Made by a program: the position numbers and the translations under genes. A stretch of 64,000 nucleotides of DNA. Source: Bacteroidota bacterium. Lineage in GTDB: Bacteria > Bacteroidota > Bacteroidia > Chitinophagales > Chitinophagaceae. Positions 28,710 through 38,381 of the stretch are shown here, one piece after another. How positions within the stretch are numbered: position 1 is the stretch's first letter; every line of letters starts with the position of its first letter. The DNA is taken from contig JAFEAF010000001.1 of assembly GCA_018266555.1 (NCBI GenBank), positions 285,444 to 349,443 of the forward strand. Reading direction: 5' to 3'. Under the pieces are notes generated by a model that worked only from the letters and a program-made list of their open reading frames with translations, did not search any database and was not told the DNA's origin.

Positions 28710-29366
28710 TTAATCTTTCCATAGAAATGGAAAAAGTATAACTGCAAGCAAAACCACCATTAGATCCAGGGCAATTAATAATAGAACTATGTCAATTGGA
28801 ATCGTCAGCTCCGGTTTGAATGCAGCATTTGACAATTGCATCAAAAGTAATAGTTGAGGTATTATAAGAGGAAAACCTAATATTGCCATGATGGCGGCAT
28901 TTTGTTGCGCTTTAGCTGCTATGGCTGCTAAAAATGTAAATACAAGACTAAGGCTCCAGCCTCCTAGCAATACCAGGCCGATGAATGGCAATATTTTTTG
29001 AACAGGGTTGGTGAGAAATAAGCTGAATAATAAAAGACTGAGCAAACTCATCACGAGCATCAGTAACGAATTGAATAATAGTTTTGCCAAAACAAAATCC
29101 CTGGGGCCGGCAATAGAATAATAGTATAACATCCGGCTGCGGCTTTCCTGCAAAAAACTTTTTGCTACCGCATTAATGCAAATGAATAACTGGATCACCC
29201 AAAACAGACCATTCCAGACTTTTGGTTCTGGTTCTTCAATAGCCATGTACAAAACAAAAATAGTAGCCCCGATATATAAAAGGATACCATAAAAATTATA
29301 CTGTTGTCTTACTTCGAGAAGCAGATCTTTTTTAAACAGCGAATAAATATGGTTAAATGATTTCAC
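28710..29366 (-). CDS. ccmB: Heme exporter membrane subunit CcmB
   Basis: 218 residues with six hydrophobic helices. The start (FNHIYSLFKKDLLLEVRQQYN) and the loop AKSFLQESRSRMLYYYSIAG match CcmB, the permease that works with the CcmA ATPase. The start codon is GTG at 29366, overlapping the tdk TAG (TAGTG). It lies 89 bases upstream of ccmC. The matching ATPase CcmA is not encoded here. Confidence 0.9.
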   Translation of the reverse strand: MKSFNHIYSLFKKDLLLEVRQQYNFYGILLYIGATIFVLYMAIEEPEPKVWNGLFWVIQLFICINAVAKSFLQESRSRMLYYYSIAGPRDFVLAKLLFNSLLMLVMSLLSLLLFSLFLTNPVQKILPFIGLVLLGGWSLSLVFTFLAAIAAKAQQNAAIMAILGFPLIIPQLLLLMQLSNAAFKPELTIPIDIVLLLIALDLMVVLLAVILFPFLWKD

Positions 29367-29935
29367 TATTTATCTTCATTATAGCATTTTCTGCATCTCG
29401 GTTCATAAGCATCTTTGGCTCCAAGCATCACCTGTTCGGCATTGGCTACTTTTCGAAAAGAATAATTGGCAATGCTGCCGCATTTCATACAAATTGCATG
29501 TACTTTGGTTACATAATCCGCTTTTGACATTATGGTAGGCATTGGGCCGAAAGGGTTGCCGAGATAATCCATATCCAATCCGGCAACAATTACCCGGATG
29601 CCCCGTATTGCCAGTTCATCGCAAACTATGGGCAACTGATCGTCAAAGAACTGGGCTTCATCAATTCCAATCACATCCACATCATGAGCCATCAACAATA
29701 TTTTTTGAGAATTATCAACCGGTGTGGATAGTATCGCTGTAGTGTCGTGTGATACGATCTTGGTTTCATCATAGCGGACATCAATGGTTGGTTTGAAAAT
29801 TTCAACTTTCAGGTTGGCGATCTTTACCCGCTTCAGTCTGCGAATGAGTTCTTCTGTTTTTCCACTGAACATGGACCCGCAAATCACTTCTATCCATCCT
29901 CGGCGTTCGCCCCTGTAACCTGGTTCAATAAACAT
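29366..29935 (-). CDS. tdk: Thymidine kinase
   Basis: 189 residues. It phosphorylates thymidine to dTMP in the salvage pathway. The P-loop GSMFSGKT is at 20-27, [11 protein letters not shown] is the Walker B/catalytic region, and the zinc site uses CMKCG and CRKC near the C-terminus. Type II thymidine kinase length and order. It is first in the minus-strand run tdk, ccmB, ccmC, ccmD. Confidence 0.95.
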   Translation of the reverse strand: MFIEPGYRGERRGWIEVICGSMFSGKTEELIRRLKRVKIANLKVEIFKPTIDVRYDETKIVSHDTTAILSTPVDNSQKILLMAHDVDVIGIDEAQFFDDQLPIVCDELAIRGIRVIVAGLDMDYLGNPFGPMPTIMSKADYVTKVHAICMKCGSIANYSFRKVANAEQVMLGAKDAYEPRCRKCYNEDK

Positions 29936-30020
29936 TGTTAAGATTTAGTTTTCCAATAATACTTCTTAGCTATATTGCTAAACAGTTTGTAATTTTAATT
30001 TTCCGGTCAAAAATACCATA

Positions 30021-30713
30021 ATGGAACGAATCGGCGCCCTGATAAGCAAATTAAAAGAACAATTTGAAGAAAAAGCGGATACAGCTCAGTTGCTGATGAC
30101 CATTCACTTATTACAACATGAATTGAATCAATTGCAGCATCAAGGTTCAAAAACACTGGGTACTTCAAAAGTTGCTGTTGTGCTTCCGTCCATTACTCCT
30201 ATAGCAGCACAATATGAAAAGTATGCACCCAAGCCTGTAGAGCGGCCAGTTGTTCAGGAAATAAAAGAAACAGTTTTAGTGGATAAAGGCTCCGTATCAG
30301 TTGTTCAGAAAAATGGTCAATTGGATATGGTGTTTGATCCCATGACGGAGATACCAACTTTGTCACATCAGCCCAAAGAAAAAGAAGTTCATGAAATAAA
30401 TAATTCACAGCCCGAATCCCTCAATGATAAATTAAGAGAAGGAAAAACTGAATTGTTTGAAGTGCTTAAAGAAACCCCGGTAAAAGATTTGAGAAAAGCC
30501 ATAGGTATTAATGACCGGTACGTTTTTATCAATGATTTATTCCGCGGAGACGAGTCTATGTATGAGCGTTGCATCAAAACTATCAACAGCTTCAATATTT
30601 ATCCTGAAGCAGAATTTTGGATCAACCGGGAATTGAAAACAAAGCTGGGATGGGATAATGAAAGAGATGTTGTAAAGCAATTCGATCAATTAGTTAAAAG
30701 GCGTTTTTCCTGA
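30021..30713 (+). CDS. Conserved Bacteroidota protein of unknown function
   Basis: 230 residues without signal or membrane segment. The N-terminal 45 residues form a helical, coiled-coil-like start (LMTIHLLQHELNQLQHQ). The middle is low-complexity and Pro/Glu/Lys-rich. The C-terminal 100 residues form a compact helical domain (LREGKTELFEVLKETPVKDL, RKAIGINDRYVFINDLFRGD, then SFNIYPEAEFWINRELKT) that I have seen in other Bacteroidota hypothetical proteins. It converges with the KDO transferase gene and overlaps its 3' end by 28 bases. Confidence 0.75.
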   Translation: MERIGALISKLKEQFEEKADTAQLLMTIHLLQHELNQLQHQGSKTLGTSKVAVVLPSITPIAAQYEKYAPKPVERPVVQEIKETVLVDKGSVSVVQKNGQLDMVFDPMTEIPTLSHQPKEKEVHEINNSQPESLNDKLREGKTELFEVLKETPVKDLRKAIGINDRYVFINDLFRGDESMYERCIKTINSFNIYPEAEFWINRELKTKLGWDNERDVVKQFDQLVKRRFS

Positions 30714-31942
30714 ATATATTGCATGATTTTCTGCGTTGCTCCCTTTTTACTTTGCACATATTTTTCTGAAGCTATACTGCTTTTTAAATATTCATTTTGA
30801 TTTTGCAACAATAATTCTATTTTTTCGTTCAGGCTTTCGGTATCAGTGAAACTCAGTCCGCCGCCACATTGCAGTAATTCCACCGCTTCAATATATTTTT
30901 TGTAATATGGACCAAATAAAACAGGTTTACCATATACAGCAGCTTCCAGTACATTGTGTACACCTGTGGATTTTAATCCACCACCAACATAGGCGATGGT
31001 TGCATATTTATATAAGCGGGATAATAAACCGATGGTATCAATTATGAGAAAGTTACAGGTTGGCGGTTGCCGGTTACCGGCAGTTAATTCAGATAATCTG
31101 ACCGAACCGGGAAATATTTTTTTTACTTCATCCAGGTGTTCTTCTTCAATTTCATGGGGGGCAACAATCAGTTTGATTTTGGTTTCTGAAAAATCAATCC
31201 GGGATAAAATTTCTTCGTCTTCTTTCCAGGTACTGCCGGCAACAATGCAGGGAGATGTCCCGATAAATTTTTCAATTGCAGGTATTGGCTCAAACTGTTC
31301 AGCTATTTCTAATACCCGGTCAAACCTTGTATCTCCTGATACGCTGCAGATAGAAGCCAGGCCTATTTCATCTATCAATTTTTTAGATGATTCATTTTGA
31401 ACAAAAAGATGATCAAAACGGGAGAGCATTTTCCGTTGAAGAGTACCGTACCATTTAAAGAATGCTGTATTTTTCCGGAAAAATACAGACACCATTATTA
31501 AAGGAATGTTTCGGTATTTTATTTTTTTGAGATAATAATACCAGAATTCATATTTTATAAATATTACCAGCGATGGATGCGTAATTTTTAAAAATTGCCG
31601 GGCATTGCCTGCTCCATCAAGCGGAAGATAGAATACCCAATGAACCCCTTCATAATTTTTCATTGCTTCATATCCGGATGGAGAAAAAAAAGTCAATAGT
31701 ATTTTGTAAGCAGGATATTGTAATCTCAATGCTTCGATCACCGGCCGGCCCTGCTCAAATTCACCTAAGGAAGCGCAATGAACCCATATAACATTCGCAG
31801 TTTCAGGAATACTATTCTCTATCCGTTCAAAAATATTTTTTCTTCCCTTCAGCCATTTCACAGCCTTGGGATTGAACAGTGAAGAAACCCATGCCGCTAT
31901 TTTATATAACAACAAAAAAAGATTATAAAATAGAACGCTCAA
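30686..31942 (-). CDS. waaA: 3-deoxy-D-manno-octulosonic acid transferase
   Basis: 418 residues. WaaA/KdtA adds KDO to lipid A at the inner face of the inner membrane. A membrane anchor (1-22) is followed by LNPK-type PKAVKWLKGRKN, the catalytic GEFEQGRP (60-67) with Glu61, and LLTFFSPSGYE; the second half has VAGSTWKEDEE and a GVHNVLEAAVYGKPVLFG sugar-nucleotide motif. The only available start is TTG at 31942, which gives a homologous N-terminus, so an unusual start is likely. The sugar-nucleotide operon diverges from it. Confidence 0.93.
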   Translation of the reverse strand: MSVLFYNLFLLLYKIAAWVSSLFNPKAVKWLKGRKNIFERIENSIPETANVIWVHCASLGEFEQGRPVIEALRLQYPAYKILLTFFSPSGYEAMKNYEGVHWVFYLPLDGAGNARQFLKITHPSLVIFIKYEFWYYYLKKIKYRNIPLIMVSVFFRKNTAFFKWYGTLQRKMLSRFDHLFVQNESSKKLIDEIGLASICSVSGDTRFDRVLEIAEQFEPIPAIEKFIGTSPCIVAGSTWKEDEEILSRIDFSETKIKLIVAPHEIEEEHLDEVKKIFPGSVRLSELTAGNRQPPTCNFLIIDTIGLLSRLYKYATIAYVGGGLKSTGVHNVLEAAVYGKPVLFGPYYKKYIEAVELLQCGGGLSFTDTESLNEKIELLLQNQNEYLKSSIASEKYVQSKKGATQKIMQYIQEKRLLTN

Positions 31943-32001
31943 TTTTTCGTTTTTAATTCCGGCAAAGTAAAAACAAACAGGTAAAACTTCCTGTATTTTA
32001 G

Positions 32002-32009
32002 TATTTTTG
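32002..32009 (+). promoter_or_regulatory. -7 box of the nucleotide-sugar operon
   Basis: TATTTTTG fits TAnnTTTG, 26 bases before the ATG at 32036. No TTTG is seen at the usual -33 distance. Confidence 0.4.
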
Positions 32010-32035
32010 CCGCACTTTTAAAATAAACAGCCCCG

Positions 32036-33166
32036 ATGCGCCCTATCCAGATGGTGGATACCCACACTCAGTATCACAAAATCAAATCCGAAGTGGATAA
32101 TGCGGTAATTGATGTGATGGAAAGTTCGGCATTCATTAACGGCAAACCCGTACAGGAATTTGCTATTAGCCTATCAAATTATCTGGGTGCAAAATATACC
32201 ATTCCCTGTGCAAACGGAACGGATGCTTTGCAGATCGCTATGATGGCACTGGGTCTTCAGCCGGGTGACGAAGTGATAACGCCATCCTTTACCTACATTG
32301 CCACCACCGAGGTAATTGCCTTGTTAAAGCTGACCCCGGTTTTTGTTGAGGTGGATCCAAAAACTTTTTGCATTGATCCGGCAGCGATTGAAAAAGCGAT
32401 CACTCCAAAAACGAAAGCGATAGTTCCCGTTCATTTATATGGCCAGGCAGCGCCGATGGGAGCGATAATGGATATCGCCGCTAAGCATAAAATTTTCGTG
32501 ATTGAAGATAATGCCCAGGCTATCGGGTGTGATTATTTTTTTAAAGATGGTTCAAAAAAGAAAACCGGAACGATCGGGCATATAGGGACTACTTCATTTT
32601 ATCCTTCTAAAAATCTCGGCGCATTTGGAGATGGAGGTGCTATTTTTACCAATGATGAGACATTAGCCATAAAATTAAAGATGATGGCCAACCACGGACA
32701 AAGTAAAAAGTATTATCATGATGTGGTGGGTTGCAATAGCCGTTTGGATACAATGCAGGCCGTTATTTTGAACATAAAATTGAAACACCTGGATGCATAT
32801 GCGGCATCACGAAGAAAAGCGGCTGATTTTTATGACCAGGCTTTTGCCAGTCACCCCAAAATTACAACTCCATTTCGAGCCCAATATTCAAATCATGTTT
32901 TTCATCAATATACACTGATATTAGACGGTGCAGACCGGGATGAGTTGAATAATTTTTTATCAGAGAAAAAAATTCCATCCATGATCTATTATCCCGTGCC
33001 GGGGCATAAACAAAAAATGTTTGCACATTTTAATGTAGCGTCACAAACAATGCCGGTTACAGATTGGTTAACCGAACGGGTGATTTCTTTGCCCATTCAT
33101 ACTGAATTGGACATGGAGCAACTGAATTATATTACGGGACATGTATTGGAATTTGTAAATAAATAA
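32036..33166 (+). CDS. DegT/DnrJ/EryC1 sugar aminotransferase (WbpE-like)
   Basis: 376 residues. PLP-dependent transfer of an amino group to a keto sugar nucleotide. The substrate start IQMVDTHTQYHKIKSEVD and ESSAFINGKPVQEF resemble WbpE, which aminates UDP-3-keto-GlcNAcA. ANGTDALQIA binds the PLP phosphate, EDNAQAIG holds the ring Asp, and Lys192 in SFYPSKNLGAFGDGG forms the Schiff base. First gene of a five-gene plus-strand operon with gaps of 1-22 bases. The WbpE assignment fits the TviB/WbpA-like dehydrogenase downstream. Confidence 0.9.
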   Translation: MRPIQMVDTHTQYHKIKSEVDNAVIDVMESSAFINGKPVQEFAISLSNYLGAKYTIPCANGTDALQIAMMALGLQPGDEVITPSFTYIATTEVIALLKLTPVFVEVDPKTFCIDPAAIEKAITPKTKAIVPVHLYGQAAPMGAIMDIAAKHKIFVIEDNAQAIGCDYFFKDGSKKKTGTIGHIGTTSFYPSKNLGAFGDGGAIFTNDETLAIKLKMMANHGQSKKYYHDVVGCNSRLDTMQAVILNIKLKHLDAYAASRRKAADFYDQAFASHPKITTPFRAQYSNHVFHQYTLILDGADRDELNNFLSEKKIPSMIYYPVPGHKQKMFAHFNVASQTMPVTDWLTERVISLPIHTELDMEQLNYITGHVLEFVNK

Positions 33167-33174
33167 AACCCTTT

Positions 33175-34485
33175 ATGAAAATTGCAGTTATAGGCACCGG
33201 TTATGTAGGTTTAGTTTCGGGTACTTGTTTTGCAGAAACAGGTAATGACGTCACTTGCGTTGATATTGATATAAACAAAGTGAACCGCCTGAAAAGAGGG
33301 GAAATTACCATATTTGAACCCGGGCTTGAAAAATATTTCCTTCGCAACCTAAAAGATTGTCGGCTGCATTTTACAGCAGACCTGGCCGAGGGAATAAAAA
33401 ATGCTGCAATTATTATGCTGGCATTGCCAACACCGCCTGGGGCTAATGGAGCTGCAGATTTAAGAGCCGTGTTACAAGTGGCGGAAGATTTGGGTAAATT
33501 GATCAAAGAGTATAAAGTAATCGTAAATAAGAGCACAGTGCCTGTGGGTACAGCCGATAAAGTACATGCAGCCATTTCAAAAAATTGTAAAGCAGAATTT
33601 GATGTAGTTTCCAATCCGGAATTTTTGCGTGAAGGAGTAGCCGTAGAAGATTTTATGAAACCCGACCGGGTGATAATCGGAACCACTTCGGACAAAGCCA
33701 AAAAACTGATGGGCGATTTATATGCTCCGTTTGTACGCCAGGGAAATCCTGTAATTTTTATGGATGTAAGATCTGCTGAGCTTACAAAATATGCTGCGAA
33801 TGCTTTTTTAGCCACGAAGATCACATTCATGAATGAGATTGCACAGCTTTGTGAACGATATGGTGCTGATGTGGACATGATCCGCAAAGGCATTGGTAGT
33901 GATGGAAGAATTGGTAAACGATTTTTATTTCCGGGCATTGGCTATGGCGGCAGCTGTTTTCCTAAAGATGTAAAAGCATTGATACAGTCATCTGGTGAGG
34001 TAAACTATGATTTTAAAATCCTGAATGCAGTGATGCAGGTGAATGAAAAACAAAAGCTGCTATTAGTTTCAAGAATCAAAAATAAATTTGGGAAAGACCT
34101 GAAAGGAAAACGATTTGCGCTGTGGGGGCTTGCATTCAAGCCCAATACGGATGATATCCGGGAAGCCCCGGCATTGGACATGATTGATGAGCTATTAAAA
34201 AGCGGCGCTGCTGTAACAGCTTTTGACCCGGAAGCTATGAAGAATGTGAAAGCAAAATTAGGTGATGTGATAATTTATGCAGAGAATCAATATGATTGTT
34301 TGAAAGGAGCCGATGCATTGATTATTGCCACAGAGTGGAACGAATTCCGCACACCTGACTTTTCAAGAATTGCAGCTAATATGAAAAATAAAATTATTTT
34401 CGACGGACGCAATTTATTTGACTTGTCAGAAATGCGGGAACAGGGTTTTCATTATGAAAGCATTGGCAGGGCAATTGTGAATTAA
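33175..34485 (+). CDS. ugd: UDP-glucose 6-dehydrogenase
   Basis: 436 residues. It oxidises UDP-glucose to UDP-glucuronate using two [11 protein letters not shown] (7-14) is the NAD loop, [11 protein letters not shown] and NPEFLREG follow, and Cys261 in GGSCFPKD is the catalytic nucleophile. The C-terminal UDP-binding domain starts near [16 protein letters not shown]. It lies 8 bases after the aminotransferase gene and 7 before the decarboxylase, which uses its product. Confidence 0.95.
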   Translation: MKIAVIGTGYVGLVSGTCFAETGNDVTCVDIDINKVNRLKRGEITIFEPGLEKYFLRNLKDCRLHFTADLAEGIKNAAIIMLALPTPPGANGAADLRAVLQVAEDLGKLIKEYKVIVNKSTVPVGTADKVHAAISKNCKAEFDVVSNPEFLREGVAVEDFMKPDRVIIGTTSDKAKKLMGDLYAPFVRQGNPVIFMDVRSAELTKYAANAFLATKITFMNEIAQLCERYGADVDMIRKGIGSDGRIGKRFLFPGIGYGGSCFPKDVKALIQSSGEVNYDFKILNAVMQVNEKQKLLLVSRIKNKFGKDLKGKRFALWGLAFKPNTDDIREAPALDMIDELLKSGAAVTAFDPEAMKNVKAKLGDVIIYAENQYDCLKGADALIIATEWNEFRTPDFSRIAANMKNKIIFDGRNLFDLSEMREQGFHYESIGRAIVN

Positions 34486-34492
34486 TTTTTTT

Positions 34493-35473
34493 ATGAAACA
34501 AAAAAGGGTGTTAATAACAGGGGCCGCGGGTTTTCTGGGGTCACATTTGTGTGATCGTTTTATTAATGAAGGCCACCGAGTCATCGGGATGGATAACCTG
34601 ATCACAGGCGATATAAATAATATTCAGCATCTTTTCAAGCTGGAGCAATTTGAATTTTATCATCATGATGTAACAAAATTCATTCACATTCCAGGGCACC
34701 TGGATTATATTTTGCATTTTGCTTCACCTGCCAGTCCCATTGATTATCTGAAAATTCCTATTCAAACATTGAAAGTAGGAGCCATGGGCACACACAATTG
34801 TCTTGGTTTGGCCAAATCAAAAAATGCACGGATGCTTGTAGCTTCCACCAGTGAAGTGTATGGCGATCCGCAAGTACATCCGCAGCATGAAGAATACTGG
34901 GGAAATGTTAATCCTGTCGGCCCGAGAGGAGTTTATGATGAAGCTAAACGATATATGGAAGCTATCACTATGGCTTATCATAATTTTCATAACCTGGATA
35001 CAAGGATCGTAAGGATATTCAATACCTATGGCCCGAGAATGCGATTGAACGATGGAAGAGCATTGCCGGCGTTTATCGGTCAGGCATTACGGGGAGAAGA
35101 TCTTACGGTTTTTGGTGATGGCTCACAAACAAGAAGTTTTTGTTTCGTAGATGACCTGATTGATGGAATATACAGGCTATTGCTCAGTGATTATCATTTG
35201 CCGGTGAATATAGGAAACCCGGATGAAATTTCTTTGCTTGATTTCGCCAATGAAATACTGGAACTGACAGGCAATAAAGTGAAGATTGTTTTTAAACCTT
35301 TACCAATTGATGACCCCAAACAACGGGAACCTGATATTTCTAAAGCTAATGAATTACTGGGTTGGAAGCCAAAGGTGAACCGAAAAGAAGGTTTGAAAAT
35401 CACTTACGAATATTTCAAATCGCTTCCTCCCGAAGAATGGAATAAACAACCTAAAGAATTTGTAAAAAAATAA
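34493..35473 (+). CDS. UDP-glucuronate decarboxylase (UDP-xylose synthase)
   Basis: 326 residues of the extended SDR family. [11 protein letters not shown] binds [23 protein letters not shown] carries the catalytic Ser/Thr and the UXS-like PQxHPQ stretch; [10 protein letters not shown] is the YxxxK pair; [13 protein letters not shown] and [18 protein letters not shown] are typical of UXS. It converts UDP-glucuronate from the upstream enzyme to UDP-xylose. A dTDP-glucose dehydratase is less likely because the ERSS-type motif differs. Confidence 0.93.
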   Translation: MKQKRVLITGAAGFLGSHLCDRFINEGHRVIGMDNLITGDINNIQHLFKLEQFEFYHHDVTKFIHIPGHLDYILHFASPASPIDYLKIPIQTLKVGAMGTHNCLGLAKSKNARMLVASTSEVYGDPQVHPQHEEYWGNVNPVGPRGVYDEAKRYMEAITMAYHNFHNLDTRIVRIFNTYGPRMRLNDGRALPAFIGQALRGEDLTVFGDGSQTRSFCFVDDLIDGIYRLLLSDYHLPVNIGNPDEISLLDFANEILELTGNKVKIVFKPLPIDDPKQREPDISKANELLGWKPKVNRKEGLKITYEYFKSLPPEEWNKQPKEFVKK

Positions 35474-35495
35474 ATTAAACCTAAAAAAGAACAGG

Positions 35496-36785
35496 ATGTA
35501 TCAGGAATTAATTGACAAAAAAGCAAAACTCGCCGTGATAGGCCTCGGCTATGTTGGTTTACCCATTGCATTGGAATTTGCAAGAAAAATATCAGTGATT
35601 GGTTTTGACATCAGTGAAAAAAGAATTGAAATGATGAAACAGGGTATTGACCCAAGTAATGAACTGGAAAAAGAAAGCTTCCGGGGTTGTGATATAGTTT
35701 TTACCAATTCGTTGGATGTATTACGGGAAGCAAAATTTTTTATTGTTGCGGTTCCCACTCCGGTTGACGAACACAATGTTCCTGATCTGATCCCGGTGAA
35801 AAAAGCATCTGAAACGGTGGGAAAGGTGGTTAAGAAAGGAGATTATGTTGTATTTGAATCCACCGTGTATCCCGGCTGTACCGAAGAGGATTGTTTACCC
35901 ATCATCGAAAAATTATCCGGGTTGAAAAATGTAACTGACTTTAAAATGGGATACTCACCCGAAAGAATAAATCCGGGAGATAAAAAACATACTTTATCCA
36001 GTGTGGTGAAAGTGGTGTCAGGGTGTGATGCAGAATCGCTGGAAGAAATTGCGAAAGTATATGAGTTAGTGGTGAAAGCCGGTGTGCATCGTGCCTCCTC
36101 CATTAAAGTAGCCGAAGCGGCAAAAATCATTGAAAATACTCAGCGGGATCTCAACATTGCATTGATGAATGAATTGTCTGTGATCTTTGACAAGATGGGA
36201 ATTAATACTTATGAAGTTTTAAATGCTGCGGGAACCAAGTGGAATTTTTTAAAATTTTTTCCAGGCCTTGTAGGCGGTCATTGCATAGGTGTGGATCCTT
36301 ATTATCTTACCCATAAAGCGCAGGAACTGGGTTATACTCCTCAGGTGATACTGGCAGGGCGAAGCATCAATGACAGTATGGGAAGTTATGTGGCGCAAAA
36401 AGTGGTACAGCACATTATCGAATATTCCGGCAACGTAAAAAAATCTAAAGTGCTGGTGAAAGGAGCCACCTTCAAAGAAAATGTAAGCGATATCCGGAAT
36501 TCCAAAGTGGCTGATGTGGTGAAAGAATTAAAGTCTTTTTTTGTAAATGTAGATGTGGAAGATCCATTTGCAGATTCCGGTGAATTAATGCATGAATATG
36601 GTTTTGGCCTGGTAAATTCAGTTGGAAACGATTATGATGCTGTTATCATTACCGTGCCGCATGAAGAATATCTTGGATTAGATGACAATTATTTTGCTTC
36701 AATCTGTAAACCCCATGCCCTCGTAGCTGACCTGAAAGGGATTTACCGAAACAAAATCAACAACAGAAATTACTGGAGTTTATAA
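35496..36785 (+). CDS. UDP-N-acetyl-hexosamine dehydrogenase (TviB/WbpA-like)
   Basis: 429 residues. A second nucleotide-sugar dehydrogenase, different in group from the Ugd upstream. GLGYVGLP is the NAD loop; VPTPVDEHNVPDL and ESTVYPGCTEEDC are characteristic of the UDP-GlcNAc/GalNAc group; the catalytic Cys263 is in GGHCIGVDPYYL. It would make UDP-GlcNAcA or UDP-GalNAcA, a substrate line that leads to WbpE-type amination. Spaced 22 bases from UXS and one base from the epimerase. Confidence 0.92.
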   Translation: MYQELIDKKAKLAVIGLGYVGLPIALEFARKISVIGFDISEKRIEMMKQGIDPSNELEKESFRGCDIVFTNSLDVLREAKFFIVAVPTPVDEHNVPDLIPVKKASETVGKVVKKGDYVVFESTVYPGCTEEDCLPIIEKLSGLKNVTDFKMGYSPERINPGDKKHTLSSVVKVVSGCDAESLEEIAKVYELVVKAGVHRASSIKVAEAAKIIENTQRDLNIALMNELSVIFDKMGINTYEVLNAAGTKWNFLKFFPGLVGGHCIGVDPYYLTHKAQELGYTPQVILAGRSINDSMGSYVAQKVVQHIIEYSGNVKKSKVLVKGATFKENVSDIRNSKVADVVKELKSFFVNVDVEDPFADSGELMHEYGFGLVNSVGNDYDAVIITVPHEEYLGLDDNYFASICKPHALVADLKGIYRNKINNRNYWSL

Positions 36786-36786
36786 T

Positions 36787-37335
36787 ATGCCTTTTTTTAC
36801 AACAGACTTTGAAGGGTTGCTCGTTTTTGAACCGAAAATTTTTGGCGACAGCCGGGGATATTTTTTTGAATCTTACAATGAAAATGTATTTCAGAAACAA
36901 GGTATCAATTTTCGCTGGGTGCAGGATAATCAATCTTCATCCTCCTTTGGAGTAATACGTGGATTACATTACCAATTGAATCCTTATGCACAAACAAAAC
37001 TGGTGCGGGTGCTCGATGGTTTGATTCTCGACGTAGTGGTTGATATCCGGAAAAATTCTTCCACTTACGGGAAAACTTTTTGCATCGAATTGTCATCAAC
37101 CAACATTAAACAGCTTTTTATTCCCCCCGGATTTGCACATGGATTTTCTGTTTTGAGTGAGAAAGCAGTAGTACTTTACAAATGTGATCAATTTTATAAT
37201 AAAGAAAACGAAGCGGGAATTTTATACAATGATCCCGTATTAAAAATAGACTGGAAAATTCCTTTAGCCCAACAAATTATTTCCGAAAAGGACAAACAAC
37301 TTCCTCTGTTAAGACATTGCAGAAATAACTTTTAG
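36787..37335 (+). CDS. rfbC: dTDP-4-dehydrorhamnose 3,5-epimerase
   Basis: 182 residues of cupin fold. His61 in GVIRGLHYQLNP is the catalytic base, DVVVDIRKNSSTYGK forms the beta barrel, and Tyr131 in VLYKCDQFYNKENEAG is the general acid. It epimerises C3 and C5 of dTDP-4-keto-6-deoxyglucose on the way to dTDP-rhamnose. RfbA, RfbB and RfbD are not encoded here, so the remaining steps must be elsewhere. Last gene of the operon. Confidence 0.94.
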   Translation: MPFFTTDFEGLLVFEPKIFGDSRGYFFESYNENVFQKQGINFRWVQDNQSSSSFGVIRGLHYQLNPYAQTKLVRVLDGLILDVVVDIRKNSSTYGKTFCIELSSTNIKQLFIPPGFAHGFSVLSEKAVVLYKCDQFYNKENEAGILYNDPVLKIDWKIPLAQQIISEKDKQLPLLRHCRNNF

Positions 37336-37374
37336 TAGTGTTGAAGATTGTAGCACCGGTTTCTACTTACTTAT

Positions 37375-38049
37375 TTATTTTATCGCAGTAATTTCAGTTC
37401 CACCACCATTAGATTCTGATTTTACTACACCAAAACCCGGGGCATACCATTCAGTAACGTCGGCGTTTATGGGAATGCCGATCCCCATTTTTACAACCAC
37501 TTTGCTATGATAGTTGATCTTAAAACAGTCCCAGGTTCCTGCAGGTGTAGTTACACTTTCTTTTCCTTCAACTTTACGTTTTGTGATATCTACATTTATA
37601 TGGGCGCCGATCCCGCTTTGCATTTTAAAATCCATACTAAACTGCCCGTCTTTTAAAACATCACCAGCATTCATAGTCGAAGGATATTCAAGGTAAGATT
37701 GCTCGCCGGATCCGGAAATATCACCCATTTGCTCCTGTTGCGCAGAGGGGATAAACATTTTCATATCCATCATAATGATGCCGCTTACACATTTCATATT
37801 GTTGGTAGCTTTGGAAATTAGTTTTCCTTTGGCATCTACAAATTCAGAGTTAATCGTGGAAGTGACTGTGCTGCCCGTTTGTTGAACGTTGGAAATAGCA
37901 TATGTAATCTTACCGGTTTCCTTTCCTTTTTTATTCGTGATGGTCATTTCAATTGACTTGTTATTTTGGAAATAATAATAGTCTGTGCAGTTTTGGGAAA
38001 ATGAGCCAATACTGATTAGGAGAACGTTACATAAGAATAAATTTTTCAT
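37375..38049 (-). CDS. Secreted protein, TapB/DUF3108-like
   Basis: 224 residues. A signal peptide (NVLLISIGSFSQNC) ends near residue 20. The mature protein is all-beta: YYYFQNNKSIEMTITNKKGK, VQQTGSTVTSTINSEF, GQFSMDFKMQSGIGAHINVD, a EGKESVTTPAGTWDCFKI strand with the conserved Trp-Asp-Cys, and VTEWYAPGFGVVKSES. This matches the DUF3108/TapB-type domain common in secreted Bacteroidota proteins. Function unknown. It faces the rfbC operon end-to-end. Confidence 0.75.
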   Translation of the reverse strand: MKNLFLCNVLLISIGSFSQNCTDYYYFQNNKSIEMTITNKKGKETGKITYAISNVQQTGSTVTSTINSEFVDAKGKLISKATNNMKCVSGIIMMDMKMFIPSAQQEQMGDISGSGEQSYLEYPSTMNAGDVLKDGQFSMDFKMQSGIGAHINVDITKRKVEGKESVTTPAGTWDCFKINYHSKVVVKMGIGIPINADVTEWYAPGFGVVKSESNGGGTEITAIK

Positions 38050-38128
38050 ATCTTAAATTTTGAAAAAGCAATTTAAGAAATGATATTGAAAAAAAAGACA
38101 AGATGTAAGACATAAATATTCAGATAGA

Positions 38129-38296
38129 TTACACCCCACTAAATTTAGTAAATCCCCCATCAACAATGATTTCAGATCCAGTAACAAATGAAGAGGCATC
38201 ACTAAGCAAATAAATGAGGGCACCTTTTAAATCATTCGGATTTCCAAACTTTTTAAATGGAGTATGCTGAAGAATCAGGTTAGCTCTTGTGAAGCC
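38129..38296 (-). pseudogene. C-terminal stub of a short-chain dehydrogenase
   Basis: A minus-strand frame ends in TAA at 38131-38129 and reads back as about 55 residues that are clearly the tail of an SDR: PFKKFGNPNDLKGALIYLL, then SDASSFVTGSEIIVDGGFT. This resembles gluconate 5-dehydrogenase or similar SDRs. There is no start, no Rossmann loop and no catalytic Tyr; homology ends near 38296 and a stop in the same frame lies at 38306. The 5' part has been lost. I did not find the missing part in the window. Confidence 0.8.
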
Positions 38297-38343
38297 TTCC
38301 CCCTTTTAGGACAGTTCACTAAAATAATCTTTTAATAATAAAT

Positions 38344-38381
38344 CATTGAGATGAGTGGGGCATGCCCCACTCATCTCAATG
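38344..38381. repeat. 38-bp perfect palindrome at a gene junction
   Basis: The 38 bases are their own exact reverse complement, with centre GGGGCATGCCCC and outer arms CATTGAGATGAGT. It sits between the SDR stub (minus) and the beheaded esterase (plus), and the ATG of the esterase frame is in its centre. A perfect palindrome of this length in AT-rich DNA suggests a mobile palindromic repeat or recombination scar. I did not see a second copy in the window. Confidence 0.9.

Noticed and set aside
33201..33938. A 245-codon minus-strand open frame in ugd
   Set aside because: Antisense of UDP-glucose dehydrogenase with no domain pattern.
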